In this document: positions 50,073 through 63,962 of the stretch, one piece after another | How positions within the stretch are numbered: position 1 is the first letter of the stretch | How the letters are laid out: every line of letters begins with the position of its first letter | NCBI GenBank assembly: GCA_033026295.1 | Contig: CM065169.1 | Coordinates: 5,094,932 to 5,158,931 of the forward strand | Reading direction: 5' to 3' | Source of the DNA: Channa striata | Taxonomy: Eukaryota; Chordata; Actinopteri; Anabantiformes; Channidae | Length of the DNA stretch: 64,000 nt | The notes under the pieces: generated by a model | Told to the model about the DNA's origin: nothing | Databases searched by the model: none | The model's input: the letters and a program-made list of their open reading frames with translations, nothing else | Translations under genes and position numbers: made by a program

Positions 50073-51740
50073 GGTACGGCCTTTAGGGAGTGTTTAAGAC
50101 CTCTCTTTTCACTACAAATAATACGTGTAGATGAGAGAGCAGCACAAACTGGAGCAGACAAACAGTAAATATGGAGTATTCAGAATTACTATTTCAGACA
50201 ACAAACTCATTTTAAGTTGAATGTACAGTGTACTGTATCCCAGACAATACAATTGATTGGGCCAACTAATGGGAAATTTCCTCTAACTTTGAATGTCTCA
50301 GTTATGGTTACTTGAACAGATTTACCAGTATGGAGTGGATTTGAGCTTATTGATAATATACACATATTCCTTTGTTGTAATTTGTTACCTGAGCCGTACC
50401 TGTTTGATCTTGCAGGACAAAAAACCCAGTGATAGCCACCAGACATTTGTAATGTGCGTGACAGTAAAATGCTCCTAGTCTTTTGGAGTAGAGTCATGGC
50501 AGCCAGTGGCCTTGTCAGTGCATTGTAATTGGCCTGTGATGTCATCACAAGTTATCAAGGAGCCAGGCTGCTATTCAAAGAAGAGAAGCCTTGAAGGTAA
50601 ATAAGTATCTCTCAGTTTCCACTGGATCCACTGTTATAGGTGAAGCTTATGCCAGAAGAGGTCAGTGAGGAAGTTAATAATAGTCAGTGACTTATTGAAG
50701 TCACTGACAGATTATGCTATGTGAAAAATCTCTACGTTTCCTTTTTCCTAGCTTTCAAACTCATTCTGTATTGTGAATTCTGAACTCTTTTTTAAATAAA
50801 ATATAATGTGTAAGGTACACTTGCAAAATCTGTAAAATGTAACATATCTGCATTATTGTTAGCTATTACTATTACACCTGTGTAAACGAGGTCTCTGCCT
50901 CTCCACCATCTTCAGTTTTACAGCTTCTATAGCTGAATGTCTAAAAGCGTCCCACTGAGAGTTGTCATCCAGAAACACTTGTCTGCTCTTTCACGAATAA
51001 CCATAAAAAATAATCCCTGTCCTGCTGTTATATGGCCATCATTAAAGGCTTACTACAAGGCTGACCTGCAGTCACTTTTACCCAGGATAATAGCCATGTT
51101 TTAGTGGTAGTCAGGGATGTCGATTAAAATCCACATCGGTTCCATGACCTTTTGTGCAAAGTTGTAGTTCATCTATTGCATGGTAGTCAAAGCTGACTCG
51201 ATGATAAAACCTGTTATTTCAAAGCACTATGTGTTTTACATTATGGGTGGGAACTGTTTATACTCGTACTGTGGTGTGTATGACCACAGCGGTGGTGGAA
51301 AGCCACTTTCTAGTACTGTAGTTGGTCACAAGTTTAAGGTATTACAATGCTGTGCTTGTCTTTTAAAGCTATCCTTTAATCGTTTTTTGTGTGAAGTGAC
51401 CAGAGCACAGTCTTTCCGTGATCTGTTGGAACTCAAAATCTAACAAAATAAAAACGTGAGTAATGCTTAGATAGGACTGGGTGTTGTACTGCAAACAAAC
51501 AGGTTATTATTAATAAATTTTTAACTGTAATCTACACATAAATACCTTTATTGATTTGAATGTGGGAATTTGTAGACAGAGAGGATCTAATTACAGATGC
51601 TAATGAGTTGCATTATGGGAAATGTAGGATGTAGTGTTGTGTAACTTTACCATTGTTATTTAAGTTTCAACTTTTATTTTATTTATTTATTTAGTTTTTT
51701 TAACCTGGATTTGTTGGTTTGAGTTTACTTTTATGGTCTA

Positions 51741-51894
51741 CACTTGTACAGCACTTTTCTACCTGTTGATACTCACAACACTTTGCCCTGCTTTATATTT
51801 ACCCATTTGCACACACAATCACACACACTCATACTCCGGGAGCAACTAACTGGGGGTTCAGTGTCTTATTCAAGGGCACTTCGAGATGTGACCA
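51741..51894 (-). mobile_element. tRNA-derived SINE copy 5, head missing
   Basis: Minus strand: CACATCTCGAAGTGCCCTTG, AATAAGACACTGAACCCCCA, GGGTAAATATAAAGCAG and the tail AGAAAAGTGCTGTACAAGTG. The tRNA head is absent, so it is a truncated copy. Confidence 0.7.
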
Positions 51895-53361
51895 GAGCTG
51901 TTTTAGTGTTCTCGTTTTGGTTTATTTTATAAAAAAATATTTTATTTGTATTTTAGTTTTGATTTTTATTTGAAATGACGTAAGAAAAAATACTAAAGCG
52001 TTGCAAGAAGGGATTCCTAAAGAAAAAAAAAACTTTTGTAAGATCATGGATGAACAGTTGTTATGCCTGTGGTCTTATGTGCCTACATAATTACATTAAA
52101 TGTCACCAGACATATGTTACAGTAGAACCTGAGTCAGGGATATACTGTACTAAGTTGCTACAGTGTGTATTACTAAGACCCTGGGCCCATTTTTGTAGTT
52201 TGGTGGGGTCATAAACTGGGAGATGGAGAGATTAGAGTTTTCATCACTGGCTGCAGTATCTTAAGTGTTTCCTAAAGTAGCTCTTTGTGTTTCATTTTAC
52301 CACAGCTCACTGCTATCTGGAGGCACATTCAGCTTAGTCAGAAATTTAACCTGTGTGTTATGTGTGCTGCCTTATTCATCACAGACTTAAAGTAAAGCAA
52401 GAAAATTTTACTCTAATTGCCCCTCCTGTCATACAATAATACCACTGCATGTTCTCTATAATTTTAACTTTTTATGGTGTTCCACATCTTTCAGAAAATA
52501 CAAAAGAGCTTTATAAATGTGACTATGCAAGTGTAATAAATCTGTTTATTGAATTGAACTTATTTACTTACCCTTACTCTATGGATTCAGTCACATACAG
52601 TGTTTCTGTCTGACCCAACCCAGGCCAGAGAATGTGATGGATGAACCAGGCTAAAGCTTCACGCACCTCACCAGAAGGAATATATCCCATATGGGCTCAT
52701 CATTTTAATTTTATTAGCACTTTACGGAACATTACCCAAATCTAAACCTGATTTTTGTCACACATTTTTGTCCACCCTCTTATCTGGTTTTATATGGCAT
52801 AACACAAGCCAATTATCGTTTAAGCAAAACCCAAATATAGAAAATGTTATTTCAGCTTGAGTAAAAAGAAACAGAAAATGGAAACTTTAACATGGTGACC
52901 TTAAATGTTCTTTCAGGTCATATCCTTTCCCTCTATCTCATGTCTTCTTCATTGTAGGGTTGCGAGATTATACAAGTTCACTTCTCCTATTATGCTTCAT
53001 TAACGCTCTTTTCTCTCACTCTACATTGATTCTTCTCCTTGTCTCCTGTTGCGCTCGTCTGCTCCCCACTCTTCATTTCCCACCTCTCTGCCTCTTTATC
53101 TGTGTCGTTCTTCCTATTTTCCACCAATAGCCAGAATACTGAACAAGCCCTGGTTATCAAGACATAATGAGCATGTTCACTAAAGCGCTGATCAGAACAA
53201 AGCAAGACAGAGAGAGCGAACCAGAAAGATGGATGACAAGGAGGGGGGAGCAGAGCGTGTACCCTTGAATGGCTTTGGACTGTAAACCCCTACAGCTTCC
53301 TCCTCCTCTGGCTTTATTTTTCCTAATGGCCTCTTGGGCTATTTCTGGCTCACTTTTAAAT

Positions 53362-53398
53362 GGGGGGTGGGTGGGAGCAGGATAGTGCGTGTGGGGGG
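53362..53398 (+). other. G-run cluster
   Basis: G runs of 6, 3 and 3 with single-T loops, then a fourth run of 6 after 17 bases. G-quadruplex possible but with one long loop. Confidence 0.4.
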
Positions 53399-53533
53399 CT
53401 TTATTTGGTCCTGCCAAGGCAGTGAATAAGCACTCTGAATCGCAGCAGGATCAGGGGTGGTGATGGTAGGGGTGTGTGAGTGTGTGTATGTGCCAGCTTT
53501 CTGTTGCTAGTGGAGACAAGTGAAGAGCATTCA

Positions 53534-53534
53534 T

Positions 53535-53560
<26 letters not shown>
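53534..53560 (+). repeat. (AC)n microsatellite
   Basis: Thirteen AC units followed by A7. Confidence 0.9.
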
Positions 53561-53565
<5 letters not shown>

Positions 53566-54055
53566 AACATGCACGTGGAACCTCCAAAGCTGATTAGTCA
53601 AACTTGTGATTTCCAATTTCAAACCCATGACACAAATCCCACACTTAATATTCATGCAAAGCAGTTGGGGCTCCTTGCCATGTCGTGCTACCACAGGGTT
53701 GTTGGTTGGGTTGTGGGTGACTACTGGGGTTGGAGGAGGTGGAGGTGGGGGAAAGGAGGGGTTGCCTTTTAATCAGCTTAGTTAGAAGGATGGAGATGAG
53801 GAACGAGAGGAGGATGACAGGAAAACAGAAAGGAGTGTGTTTTGCTACTCAATTGACTACATGGCACACTCACACATACACATAGAGAGGGTAAACATCT
53901 TATCTGGGGCTGCAGTATGACAGGATGAACCCCCCAATCCCCCACCCACGTCTTGTCTTAGTTATTCTACTGGTCTGGGGGTGCACAATGCAAACAGACA
54001 GAAAAATTTTGCACTTTTTGTCAGTACATCATTCATAAAACTGTGCATGTGTGTG

Positions 54056-54345
54056 TGGGCTTGTCTTTATAGTCTCCTTTGGACAAATTGTGTTTCAGTA
54101 CCATTGTTGTGAGGACATTTTGGCTGGTCCACAGAATTCCAAAAGGTTTTTTGAGGCTCAAGACTGGGTTTTAGGGTCAGGGTTAGAATTAGGCTTTGTT
54201 TGAGGTTAGGTTTAGGGTTAAGCATTAGGTTGTGATGGTTAGGGTTAGGGGGACGGGCTGGGGATTGCATTATATCAACAAATGCCCTCACAAGTATAGG
54301 AAGACAAACATCTATCTCTCTTTCTCTGTGTGTGTGTGTGTGTGT
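54056..54345 (+). repeat. Teleost fold-back repeat with telomere-like core
   Basis: Outer arms TTGTGAGGACATTT (54107-54120) and AAATGCCCTCACAA (54280-54293) are inverted, 13 of 14 paired. Between them lie degenerate TTAGGG-like units (perfect TTAGGGTTAGGG at 54239-54250). A (GT)n run (54327-54345) closes it. The same arrangement recurs in many fish genomes as a dispersed repeat. It is not a chromosome end. Confidence 0.65.
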
Positions 54346-54539
54346 TTGCCTGATTTTGGGACGTACTTGTGTTTTTGTCTCGGCACACACACATAATGAA
54401 CAGGATTATGGCCACATCTGAGACATGTCATTTCTATTTTAGTGAGGGTGACTGTAGCAATGCCACTGCTTGTTTAACTGTGTCTTTGTGTTTCAACCTT
54501 GTAATCAGGATGACATGCTGTGTCATCATCGCCTCCTCC

Positions 54540-54564
54540 TTTTCTCAATTGATAATTGAGAAAA
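54540..54564 (+). repeat. Short perfect palindrome
   Basis: Arms of 11 bp (TTTTCTCAATT / AATTGAGAAAA) around GAT. AT-rich; may form a hairpin. Confidence 0.85.
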
Positions 54565-57500
54565 AAAACTAAATAACAAAGTGACACTGTGAATAAAAAT
54601 TTTATACAAAATAATAAAAATGGGATGAACCAGAGTCAGATAATACAGAGAGGTGAGCAGACATCCATCTTACAGACAGTGGGGGTGATTGCAGTGAAGT
54701 GTCTTTCACCCCTTTCAAGGCCAAAGCTGTACAGTGCTGCCCCATCATTTATCTGGCCTTTGCAGGTTGGTGCACGGTGTTTCCAGTCTCCATCACACAC
54801 CATAAGTCAACCCTTCTTCACCTCAGAGATGGACCTAAACACCACTTCTCTCCATCTCTCCTCCCTTCCTTTCATCACTCCCATCAGTCTGTCTTTAAAA
54901 CAACCATCAGAGATGTGAGAAGCAACAGCCTGCGACCATCATCGTAATTCTCCGTATATCTACCAGCCTCATCCCTGCAGGCCAGGGGAGAAGAATGTTG
55001 TACACATGGAACATGTTGCTCCTTGGGGAGACTTTAGGAAAAATGGTGGCAATAGAGTCTACAGGAGCTATAATTCACCAGCCCGGCTCCATGATACTTA
55101 GACACGGTTATTAGCCATATAAACTAGAGCTGTCAGTGTGTCATTATTGCTCACATTCACGTAAGACCATCCTTTTCTTTTTATTTACTTATGTCTCTCT
55201 AATCAGCTTTGGTCTCTGCTGCTGCTATGTACTCTGTATGTTTCATTGCAATGTTGCTAATGCCTCAAAGCTAAAACACTGTTGTTTCCTTTTGTTGTGA
55301 TTTTTGCTTTTTTTCCCGCTATCTGACAGAGAATAAAAACACTCTATGACACATTTACAGGACATAGATATTTATTAGTGGCTGTGCTCCTGCAGTGTGT
55401 TGACAGCAAGCAAACAGGAGAGGAGCTTTTGTATGTCGACTTTGTTTTCAGTCATTTGCACTACTGCTCGTAGCTTTACATTGCACACTAATCGATATTT
55501 AAATATTACATATAAATTAGCTGCTATTTTTTATTTCTAAAATGCTGTGTTATGTTTTTTGTACATGTCTGTTGACTTGTTAGTGTGATTAAGGAGCTGA
55601 CGTTCTCACTGACAGTTCTAGATAATATTTCAGGAAAAACTGATTCTGTAAAGTCCTTCCAGTTAACCCTGTACTGCTCAAGTTTGGGACCAGTACAGCT
55701 AGTCTGTAATTCATAATTCAGACTATATAAAGGGGATTAGCAATCATAATGTTGTGGCGTACCTTTGTGAAGCAGAAACAGTTAGGCTCTAAACGATCTG
55801 TTTACTTCAAAAGGTCAGCATTTATTTGTATATTCTGTACATTTTCTGTGTTGTTGCAAGAAGCTACTTTCCGGGGCAAACAAAGAGAAAAATGTTGTCC
55901 TATGTAGACTTAACCTTTGAAAAATACCCACCTAGTTTTTCATTTGAGCCTCAGCTACATTTTAGTCTTCAGTTTTAACCTTCTCTTCAGTTACTATTCT
56001 TGCAAAGTGCACAGATGCATTAAGGAAACCTTGATACCAGATTCAAAAATGACATCCAGTCATTCAGATGAAAATGGCTGCTGTTGACACCAGGTAAGCT
56101 GAAGTTTCCAGGTTTGCTTCCATGTTCTGTGGCATGCTGGTCCAGCAAACATGCTCATGCTCTTTCTCTGCTCATACAGTAAATTTACATTCAGACAATG
56201 TCACAAAATGTGTTACTTTTGTTAAGTTTGGGAAAGTTTAAGAAATATTAAAGCTCCATGTTTTAAAAATTGATCATAGAGAGAGTAAATACCTGACCAT
56301 GTTTGTACTTTTGAGACATTCTGTCAACAGATCTATGGAGAAAATGTCTTTTGGCTTTCAGCAGGATTTTTCATTGCATTTATTACATTCATGTAATAAA
56401 CCTAGAGACACTGTCAGAGGTGCTGAAAGGCAGTACCATTTCCATTGTTCTGTCATGGCCAGTGCAAATGGCAGAAAAAGGTATAGTCACCAAGACCAAT
56501 GGTCATAAACTGACAAACAAATTCTTTGAGACTGAGACTGTCCAGCTGGTAAAAAAATTGGTATCAGGTACGAGCCCAGAAGTCAAAGTACTCAGAGCGT
56601 CAATAGTTTTATATTTGAATTTAAAAGGCCTCTTGAGTGAGTGAGACTATGCTCATATTTGTTTCTTTCCTATTTGTGTGGGAACAGTTTTAGTGGGAAC
56701 AATTAAGTGCAATGCTACGCCTGCTTTCCTAGAGAGAATATGTGCAAGATAATTTTTAGGACCATATTGCCTCTATAGAGGTTAATACTCAGGAAGAAAG
56801 CTTGATGTCAGATGTACTCTTAACAGAGGCACATGCAGAACAATAAAAATGATAACAGACAATCAAGTCAACAATGAGTTTTATATCATAGCTCTTTTCA
56901 AAATAATTCTCTCCAGGGTTCAAAGAAAATTCATTATACAGCTTTGTAACAAATGTATTACAGGTTTTAATATGAACTTTTACAATATTGATCCATCCTG
57001 TATTACAACCTGAGGACTACAACTATATGCACATTTTCCATTATCAACTGTAGCAAAACTACGATATTACTTAAATACTTAATCATTAGTGTAATGTCCA
57101 GTAAAAATTGTCAGAAGGGCTAAGAAGTGTGTTATAGATCACATACAGATTCTCACAATAAGCAATAAACAAATGCATTACAATTAATGTATTATAAATC
57201 CATCATATTTAGATTGTAACTTACATTTAAGTCTGGTGGTCTGATTTATAATGCACCAAGTACGATGACCAGTGAAATGACCATGCTGATCCCAATTCAC
57301 AATGATCATATAAACACACTCTTGTGGCTACTCTGCTTTAAGCAGCATTGATAGTCATTGTTTTACTGTGTAAAGTTTATTTCCCGTAAAATCGGAATTT
57401 AAACATTTGTTAATTTAGGAAATAAATGTAAAACCAAGGCAAGAAAGGGAATTTTTGTTCAAAAAGTAAAAATGCAAAGGAAAACTATAATTGCAAAATT

Positions 57501-60500
57501 GAATTCACGGCCAAGCTCTGTGGCATTTTGGCACCAGCACATTTTAGCATTTTCAGAAGATAGCTATCAAGCAGCAGAGGCAGTGTAGTAGAAAAGCATT
57601 ATGCATTTAGACACAGCAGCACACAAGCATGCACACCTGAACGACCAGTGCCCACACCAGTATCGAATTACTCTGTCTGGTCCAGACAATTTTCATGTTT
57701 GAACCTCAATTCTAATTTGTCCTCTACTGAATTACCCACAATTACCTTTCCAGGCCTGGTGTGTTATTTTTTTCTTCTTCATTGTCATAAGCTCCTTGCC
57801 ATCGCATACTCTTTACTTTCACTCCATCTCAGTTTTCTTTCCTACTCTGTCAGTCTGATTCCCTCCTTTACGTGTGCCCACACATACACACCAAAACACA
57901 CACATGCTCGGAAGCTCAGGCGCCCTGAGGAGTAGCTGCCAATCACCCATCAGGCTCACAGGTCAATTTGCCAGGCTGCCAAATGTGTCGTATCAGTGTG
58001 CTCCCCGGTGTCAAGAGCCCTCATTATAGGCCAAAGGCTAAACTAAGGAAGTGAATGAAGCTTTCCTCTTCATTATTTTCAGTCCCCCGTGACCTCCTAA
58101 CCTTCTTGAACCTTCTCTACACCTCAGCACAGCCAATCCCCATACCTGACTTTAACAACAGTGCAACCTTTAACCAAACACAGTGACATGACGCTGTTTC
58201 CCTGCAGGCTATAGCCCTACTGCTGTCTGTGAATCCACTCATGCTTCTAACACTGGATTTCTTTCTGCACTCGTTCTTTCAAAACTGTTTTCTTCCCCCC
58301 AACTGCTTAAAGTTTTTTTTTATATGGTGCAGCACTGTATGTAAACTGCCTAGTGTTTTTAAGTGTTAGATGGACAGTAAACTATCATGGTTCTTTGTTG
58401 GATGCTAAAAGCACCTTTTGTCATGTCACATGCTGCAAAACAACCCATGGATTTAGGCAAAGTAATTGTGTTACACGATCGTATGATGAGGTGCATCACC
58501 TTCTGTCTGAATTTGTTTTTCCCAGCAACAGTGTGGAAAGTAAAAGCAACCTGCACCATGTGGAGTGTCTTGGTGTTGGCCAGGTATCATAAGGGTGGAA
58601 ACACATTGGCAAAAGAATAATTTTACTCCCATTCTAAATGCACAAATCAATTAACTGCCATCACAGCATCTATCTGATGAATTGCTTTGTAATTAGGCCG
58701 TAGGTGTAAGAAAGCCATACTTCGTTATCTTTCTTGTGCTGGCCAGGCAGGCTGATATGAGCTTAGATGGGTGTCCTGCACATTAGCCTAACACAATTAA
58801 AGTAATTATTGATTTTTCTTTCACCCCTATGCAATCTATGGGCCTGATAGCATTCTGTAAAATGGGGCTTTTATTTCTGTGTAGATTAAAGGAAATGACT
58901 TGAAGCATTTGATAAAGAATGACAGTAACTGCACTGTTTATTTTCAGTTTTGAACCTCGCTCATTTTAGATTGCATATGTATATATACAGGACAAAACAA
59001 GGTTATTTGGAGACCTTCGTGGCTTTACCTCATGAACACAAAGATTCCAGGATTTGTTTACCTGTGTGTTATCAGAAAACTATTAAATCACAAAGTTTAT
59101 CTGAGTGTGCATTAAATAAAATCCTTGCTGTGGGTTTACACAACCTCTGGTAAATGTAAAACGTATGTTTACCTTTTTTATCCCTTAAACACGCTGTAGG
59201 AAATAGATCAATGCATTATATCATACATACTGTATGTAATTTCTCAAAAAAATTAAATAGGAAAAGTATGCCATATTTTTAGATTAGATTTTCTTGATTA
59301 GCTGAAGTAATGAATTTAGTTACTGAAAGCGAATAAATGGACAATTAATTTTATTACATTGCTAAATTGTATTCAACAACTTGCAGCATCTGTGGAATCG
59401 TCACCAGGATAAGTGTGGCACTGTTGGCACTATCACAAGCAAAGGGTTAGTGTGCATGTGCACCATTTGGCCCAGTGTGTTAGAATGTCAAGTCACTTAA
59501 TTCCTGGTCCATTCAACTTCTCAGTTTCTCTCAACACATGCCAGTGTTGAGCTGAACAGTGCTACATGTTAAGCCCCTCATGGATAAGCCTCATTCAGTT
59601 TGACATATGGTGCTTGACCATGATGGGACCAGAACAAAACAGGAAGTGTGGCAGGAGAGAGTCAAAGAGTAGAGAGCATTCTTAGAGCGGTTAGGAGGCA
59701 CGCTAATCCTTCCTCCCCTACCAGGTGCTGAAAGAGGGGATAACCTGAGAGACAATGGCAATGGCCAGGCTTCTCCATATGGGCCGTCTGCTTGTGTGTT
59801 TGTGTGTGTGTACACATTTGTATGAGGGCTGCTAAGCAGTCGGGGACTGGCTGGGTGGGTGAGAGGCCGGGCAGGAGAGGGATAACAAGACTGAGTGAGA
59901 GGGAGGGGAGGCCTTTGTCTTTGCTTTTGCAGGCCTAAATGGGGATTAGTAGCTTGCTGATGTTTTCTGTCACTAGCTAAACTGTGATGGCTGCTTACAG
60001 AGATCGTGGCTCAGTGAAAGTGACCATGTTGTGAGTGGCTTGCCCAAGATTAAAGAATCGCTGAGTGATTTGTGTCTGAAAGCTTGTGGAACTCTTTTTT
60101 TGTCATTGAGAGTACTTGCAGTGTACAGAGAGAAGGGCTGTAACATCTCAGTTTTAATCCAAACGTAATTAAAGGTAGACTGAAGGGAGGATTTTGCTCT
60201 TGCAAATAATATTTTTTTCAAATTAAGCCATTTATGAAATCAAAAAGAAAATTAAATGATATCAAATGTATTTGTCTAAATAAAATGGCTAATTCTAATT
60301 GTCTTAAATTAGAGCAAAGACAAAGTCTGTGGCTAGGAGATGATTAAGCGCTAGCTTTCATAATTTTTACCATAATTTCTATCGGTACTAAACAATTTAG
60401 TACATATTAAAGACATACAGAAAGTTCCCATCATCAATGCATAACAATGTATAGGAAGTCTGGTTGTTTTGTTTCTCTCCGATCTTTTAGCCTAGTTTTT

Positions 60501-63387
60501 GCAGTGTGTCTCAAACCATCAGTACTAGTCAGCCCTCCCCAGGTAGTTTTTGGTACAATTAAACAGATTTGTGTCAGCCACACTAGCGAGAGGGAGCATT
60601 TTGATGGAGTCCATGTTACTACCTTCTTATCAGACCCATTGTCAATTAGAACTACCTCATGTAGTAGTAAACACGGAGGGGGCACATTTGATTTCGCACC
60701 ACAATACAACAAGTTTCCACGGTTACCACACTGCCCGCACACAGACATTAACATACTATCTGGCAGCTTCCATTGTGAATTCTGTTTCATGCTGCCACTG
60801 TGTGAAAACGTTACATCTGACTTAGCATCTAGCTTCAAATGAAAGTGAACATCTACCAGGTACACACCAAAGAGAATGAAAAATCTTTGTTTCTCTTCTA
60901 GATTTTATATTCATACCTAATTTTGCCATCAGCAATGTCCGATTACAGATAACCACTTTTGGAAGTGGACATGCGCATGAAGAGTATTGTTTATCATATA
61001 CTTTAGTTGTTCGAAGACAACTAAAGGGAGGTGACACGGTGATAAAATGCCATTAGTTAAATAGGATATGAAACACTCTTGGCCGCCCCTTAACAACCTA
61101 TACACTTTTTAACCCCGATCAGGTGGGGTATTTTGTTTTTTTCACATTTTCCACTGATATATTTTCCAATAGCAGAACTCGTAAAAACATTGATAATATT
61201 GGCATATGATCTCTGTTCTTTTCCATATGGTTACTAATGTTCTTGTCTGCTAATATGCTAATATGGTTGTAGTTATATACAGTAAGTCACGGTTGTATAA
61301 CTTAGTTATAAAAGCCACCTTAATTTCCTCTGCTTTTAGGAAAATATCCAAATTGGTTTAGCGCAGAGCTACAAAAGCTCCCTCTGTGCTCAACATTATG
61401 AAACATCTGACTGTGCTTGACATGTGAATCATGCAGACCTTATCGGAGCAGTGGATGTCATCTTTTGTTTAATCAAGGCCAGCTTTGTTCAGCCAGTGCA
61501 AACAGGGGACATAAAGAGAGACTGTCAAATGCCAGGGTTGGGAGGTTTTGGTGGTTATGGGCGTCCTCGGGCCTGTCCTTAACACATGATGGAGATAATG
61601 CTACAATGACAACCTTGTCTGGCCACTGTGGGAAGAGTGCAGAGAAGAATGTAAGCAAAGAATCAAGCTCAAGATACCCTGAGGTGTGTACAAGTCTTTT
61701 TTTTTAAAGAAAATGCATGTAGCAAACTAGTTTATCAACTGTTGTTAATAGAAAACTAGCTAAAGGTGTTTGATGTCTAGCAGGGAAATATCCCACAATG
61801 AGGTTAGTGTTCACTAAGACAAGAATAGAAACAACACAAAACATACAAAACGTATGAAAGGAGCTAAACAAGCCTCATCATCTGTTTTCTCTGGTATTGC
61901 TTGTTGAAGATATAGAATCCTTTTTGTTTTTTTCTGTTGCCTCAAATGAATTCGGTGTGTCTTTTTTTTCTTGCATGCGATTCAGTGCTTCATTCACTCA
62001 GTGATTATTTCTTCCCTGCTCCACATTGCTCTGATTGTTTTTATTTTCATTACACGGAATAATTGGCATATTGACTCTTCACTTCGTAGAGGATTGTAGT
62101 ATTTCTTTCTGTCTGGTTGCACTTCTGCATATGGGACCGTGGCTCTTTTTTTTTTTCGCTAGGTCTCTTTGTTACCATCCCAAGGACATGTCCTTCATAA
62201 ATATTGATGTCAAACCACTTGCATTACAATGCACAATCTCCATTCCACACCAGTTGTTTGGGAATATTCTTAGCTGCCTAAATCCTAACTTTTTCTGGTT
62301 ATGCTGCAGTAAGCGAGAGGTTCTCTCAGAAAGACTTGTTTTTCTTATGGTTGCACTTCTCACCTGTTGATTTTTGGTGACAAGTGAAGGCTTTACCAAA
62401 CGGAAGAAAAAGCAGGCAGGATCGCGCAGAGAGAAGATGGCTTTGATAGTTGAAATTAATGAGGCTGGATATGTTTGGCGCCACTCATTATACCTACACG
62501 TAGACCCCAAACCCTGGGGGCCCTGGAGCTCTGCTTCTCTTCTTTGTGCTGTGATCGTTGTGTCTCCTGATTTAGAGCTTCCTCCACTCTTTTCTCCTTT
62601 TTCGTTTGTTACTTTTTCTGTCTCTCTTTTTCTCTTTCCACCCACACCTTACCTCCCATCTTCCACGCTCCCTTTTTACAGTGTGTGGAAGTGAGGGATA
62701 ATATAATCAGCCATGCGTGGTGAGAACAATAACTGTGTTGTGTTGGGTTGACACAAAGCAGAAACCTCTTCAAAGCCACTTTAACATTCCACTTCAGCCC
62801 TAACTGCATGCGGCTGGAGGAGTGCAGAGGGTGGAGAAGCTCAAAAAAATTTTCTCTCTGAAGATACTCCATTTGTAAGGCATTGCAGTTATGGAACTGT
62901 TTGCATGTATGCTTTGTGTCTTCCCATGCATAAATTAGTTTTCATTATTGAAAGTAATACATATTTTTATTTTTGTTTGAAATAATATAAAATAATAATA
63001 CTTTATCCCTTCCAGAATGAAATTAACAAGTGCACAAAGTATCAAATAATGTGTGTTTGTCTTAGTGATTGTGAGTGCTAAAGAGTTGAAAGGCTTGAGG
63101 TTGGTCCTGAGATAAGGGGAACATCTGTTAGTCTGTCTTTATCTCTGGCAGAGCTCCTGGCACATCCCAGTAAGAAGCTCCATCTAATCAGAGCAGACAC
63201 AGAGTCTGGGTGGTTGTGGGGGATAGCGTGGCTGGCAGCTCTTAGGGCCATCCTGCCTCAGCCCGGCACCAGGATCCTCACTCAGCAAAGACTCAGGCAC
63301 AAAAGGAAACATTTTTTTGTTGCTATATTGAGAATTTGTTCCATTTGGCAACAGTCAATTTTCTAGGGTTAATGTTCACATCTGGAG

Positions 63388-63419
63388 CTTTAGGAGGGAT
63401 CTGGAGATCCCTCCTAAAG
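63388..63419 (+). repeat. Perfect 15-bp-arm palindrome
   Basis: CTTTAGGAGGGATCT, spacer GG, AGATCCCTCCTAAAG. All 15 pairs are Watson-Crick. No U run follows and the locus is intronic, so it is not a bacterial-type terminator. Confidence 0.95.
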
Positions 63420-63785
63420 GGTTATAAGAGCCACAAATAATAGACATCCATATGTCCAAAAATATCCAGCATTAGAAAGTAAAACTAAGGAAAACATATG
63501 GACTCAACTTTCCAAATGAAATTGACACAATTAAATTCAGTTTGTCTAAACTCATGTCTACATAAAACACTTGTCAGTTGTGTTTTTGAGACACGTGTCA
63601 ACATATACTCCTATTCCAATCAATCTTGCTGTCTTACGTGCATAAAACATTCCACAAAAAGGTACAAAACCAAAGTATTTCCACAGAAATTAGAGAACTG
63701 CATAGAGGAAACACCCCTGTTGTTATGTACGTGGAAAAAGGTCTGTTTATAAACCCCTCATCAGTGTTGCTTTTCCTTCACCCAT

Positions 63786-63810
63786 TCACACACACACACA
63801 CACACACACA
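63786..63810 (+). repeat. (CA)n microsatellite
   Basis: About twelve CA units just upstream of a SINE fragment. Confidence 0.9.
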
Positions 63811-63850
63811 AACAGATAACCATTCACAAAACATGCATATCTGTGTATAT

Positions 63851-63962
63851 AGGAGGAAACCAGGGTACCCAGAGAAAACCCACAAAGTGCAGGAAGAACA
63901 TGAAACCTCCACACATAAAGAGCGCAACTGGCCGAGAAGTGAACCCGCAACACTCCTATCCT
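63851..63962 (-). mobile_element. tRNA-derived SINE fragment, second family
   Basis: Minus strand: B-box-like GGGTTCACTTCTCGGCC, TGTGTGGAGGTTTCATGTTC, then TGTGGGTTTTCTCTGGGTAC and CCTGGTTTCCTCC. This is the body of a very common fish SINE with a tRNA-related B box; the head upstream of the B box is eroded. A different family from the copies at 18.5-22.9 and 51.7 kb. Confidence 0.75.

Noticed and set aside
54239..54250. Telomere or chromosome end
   Set aside because: Only two perfect TTAGGG units, inside a dispersed fold-back repeat in the middle of an intron.
62172..62645. 157-codon minus frame
   Set aside because: No domain, overlaps a 106-codon + frame, composition explained by C/T-rich DNA on the + strand.
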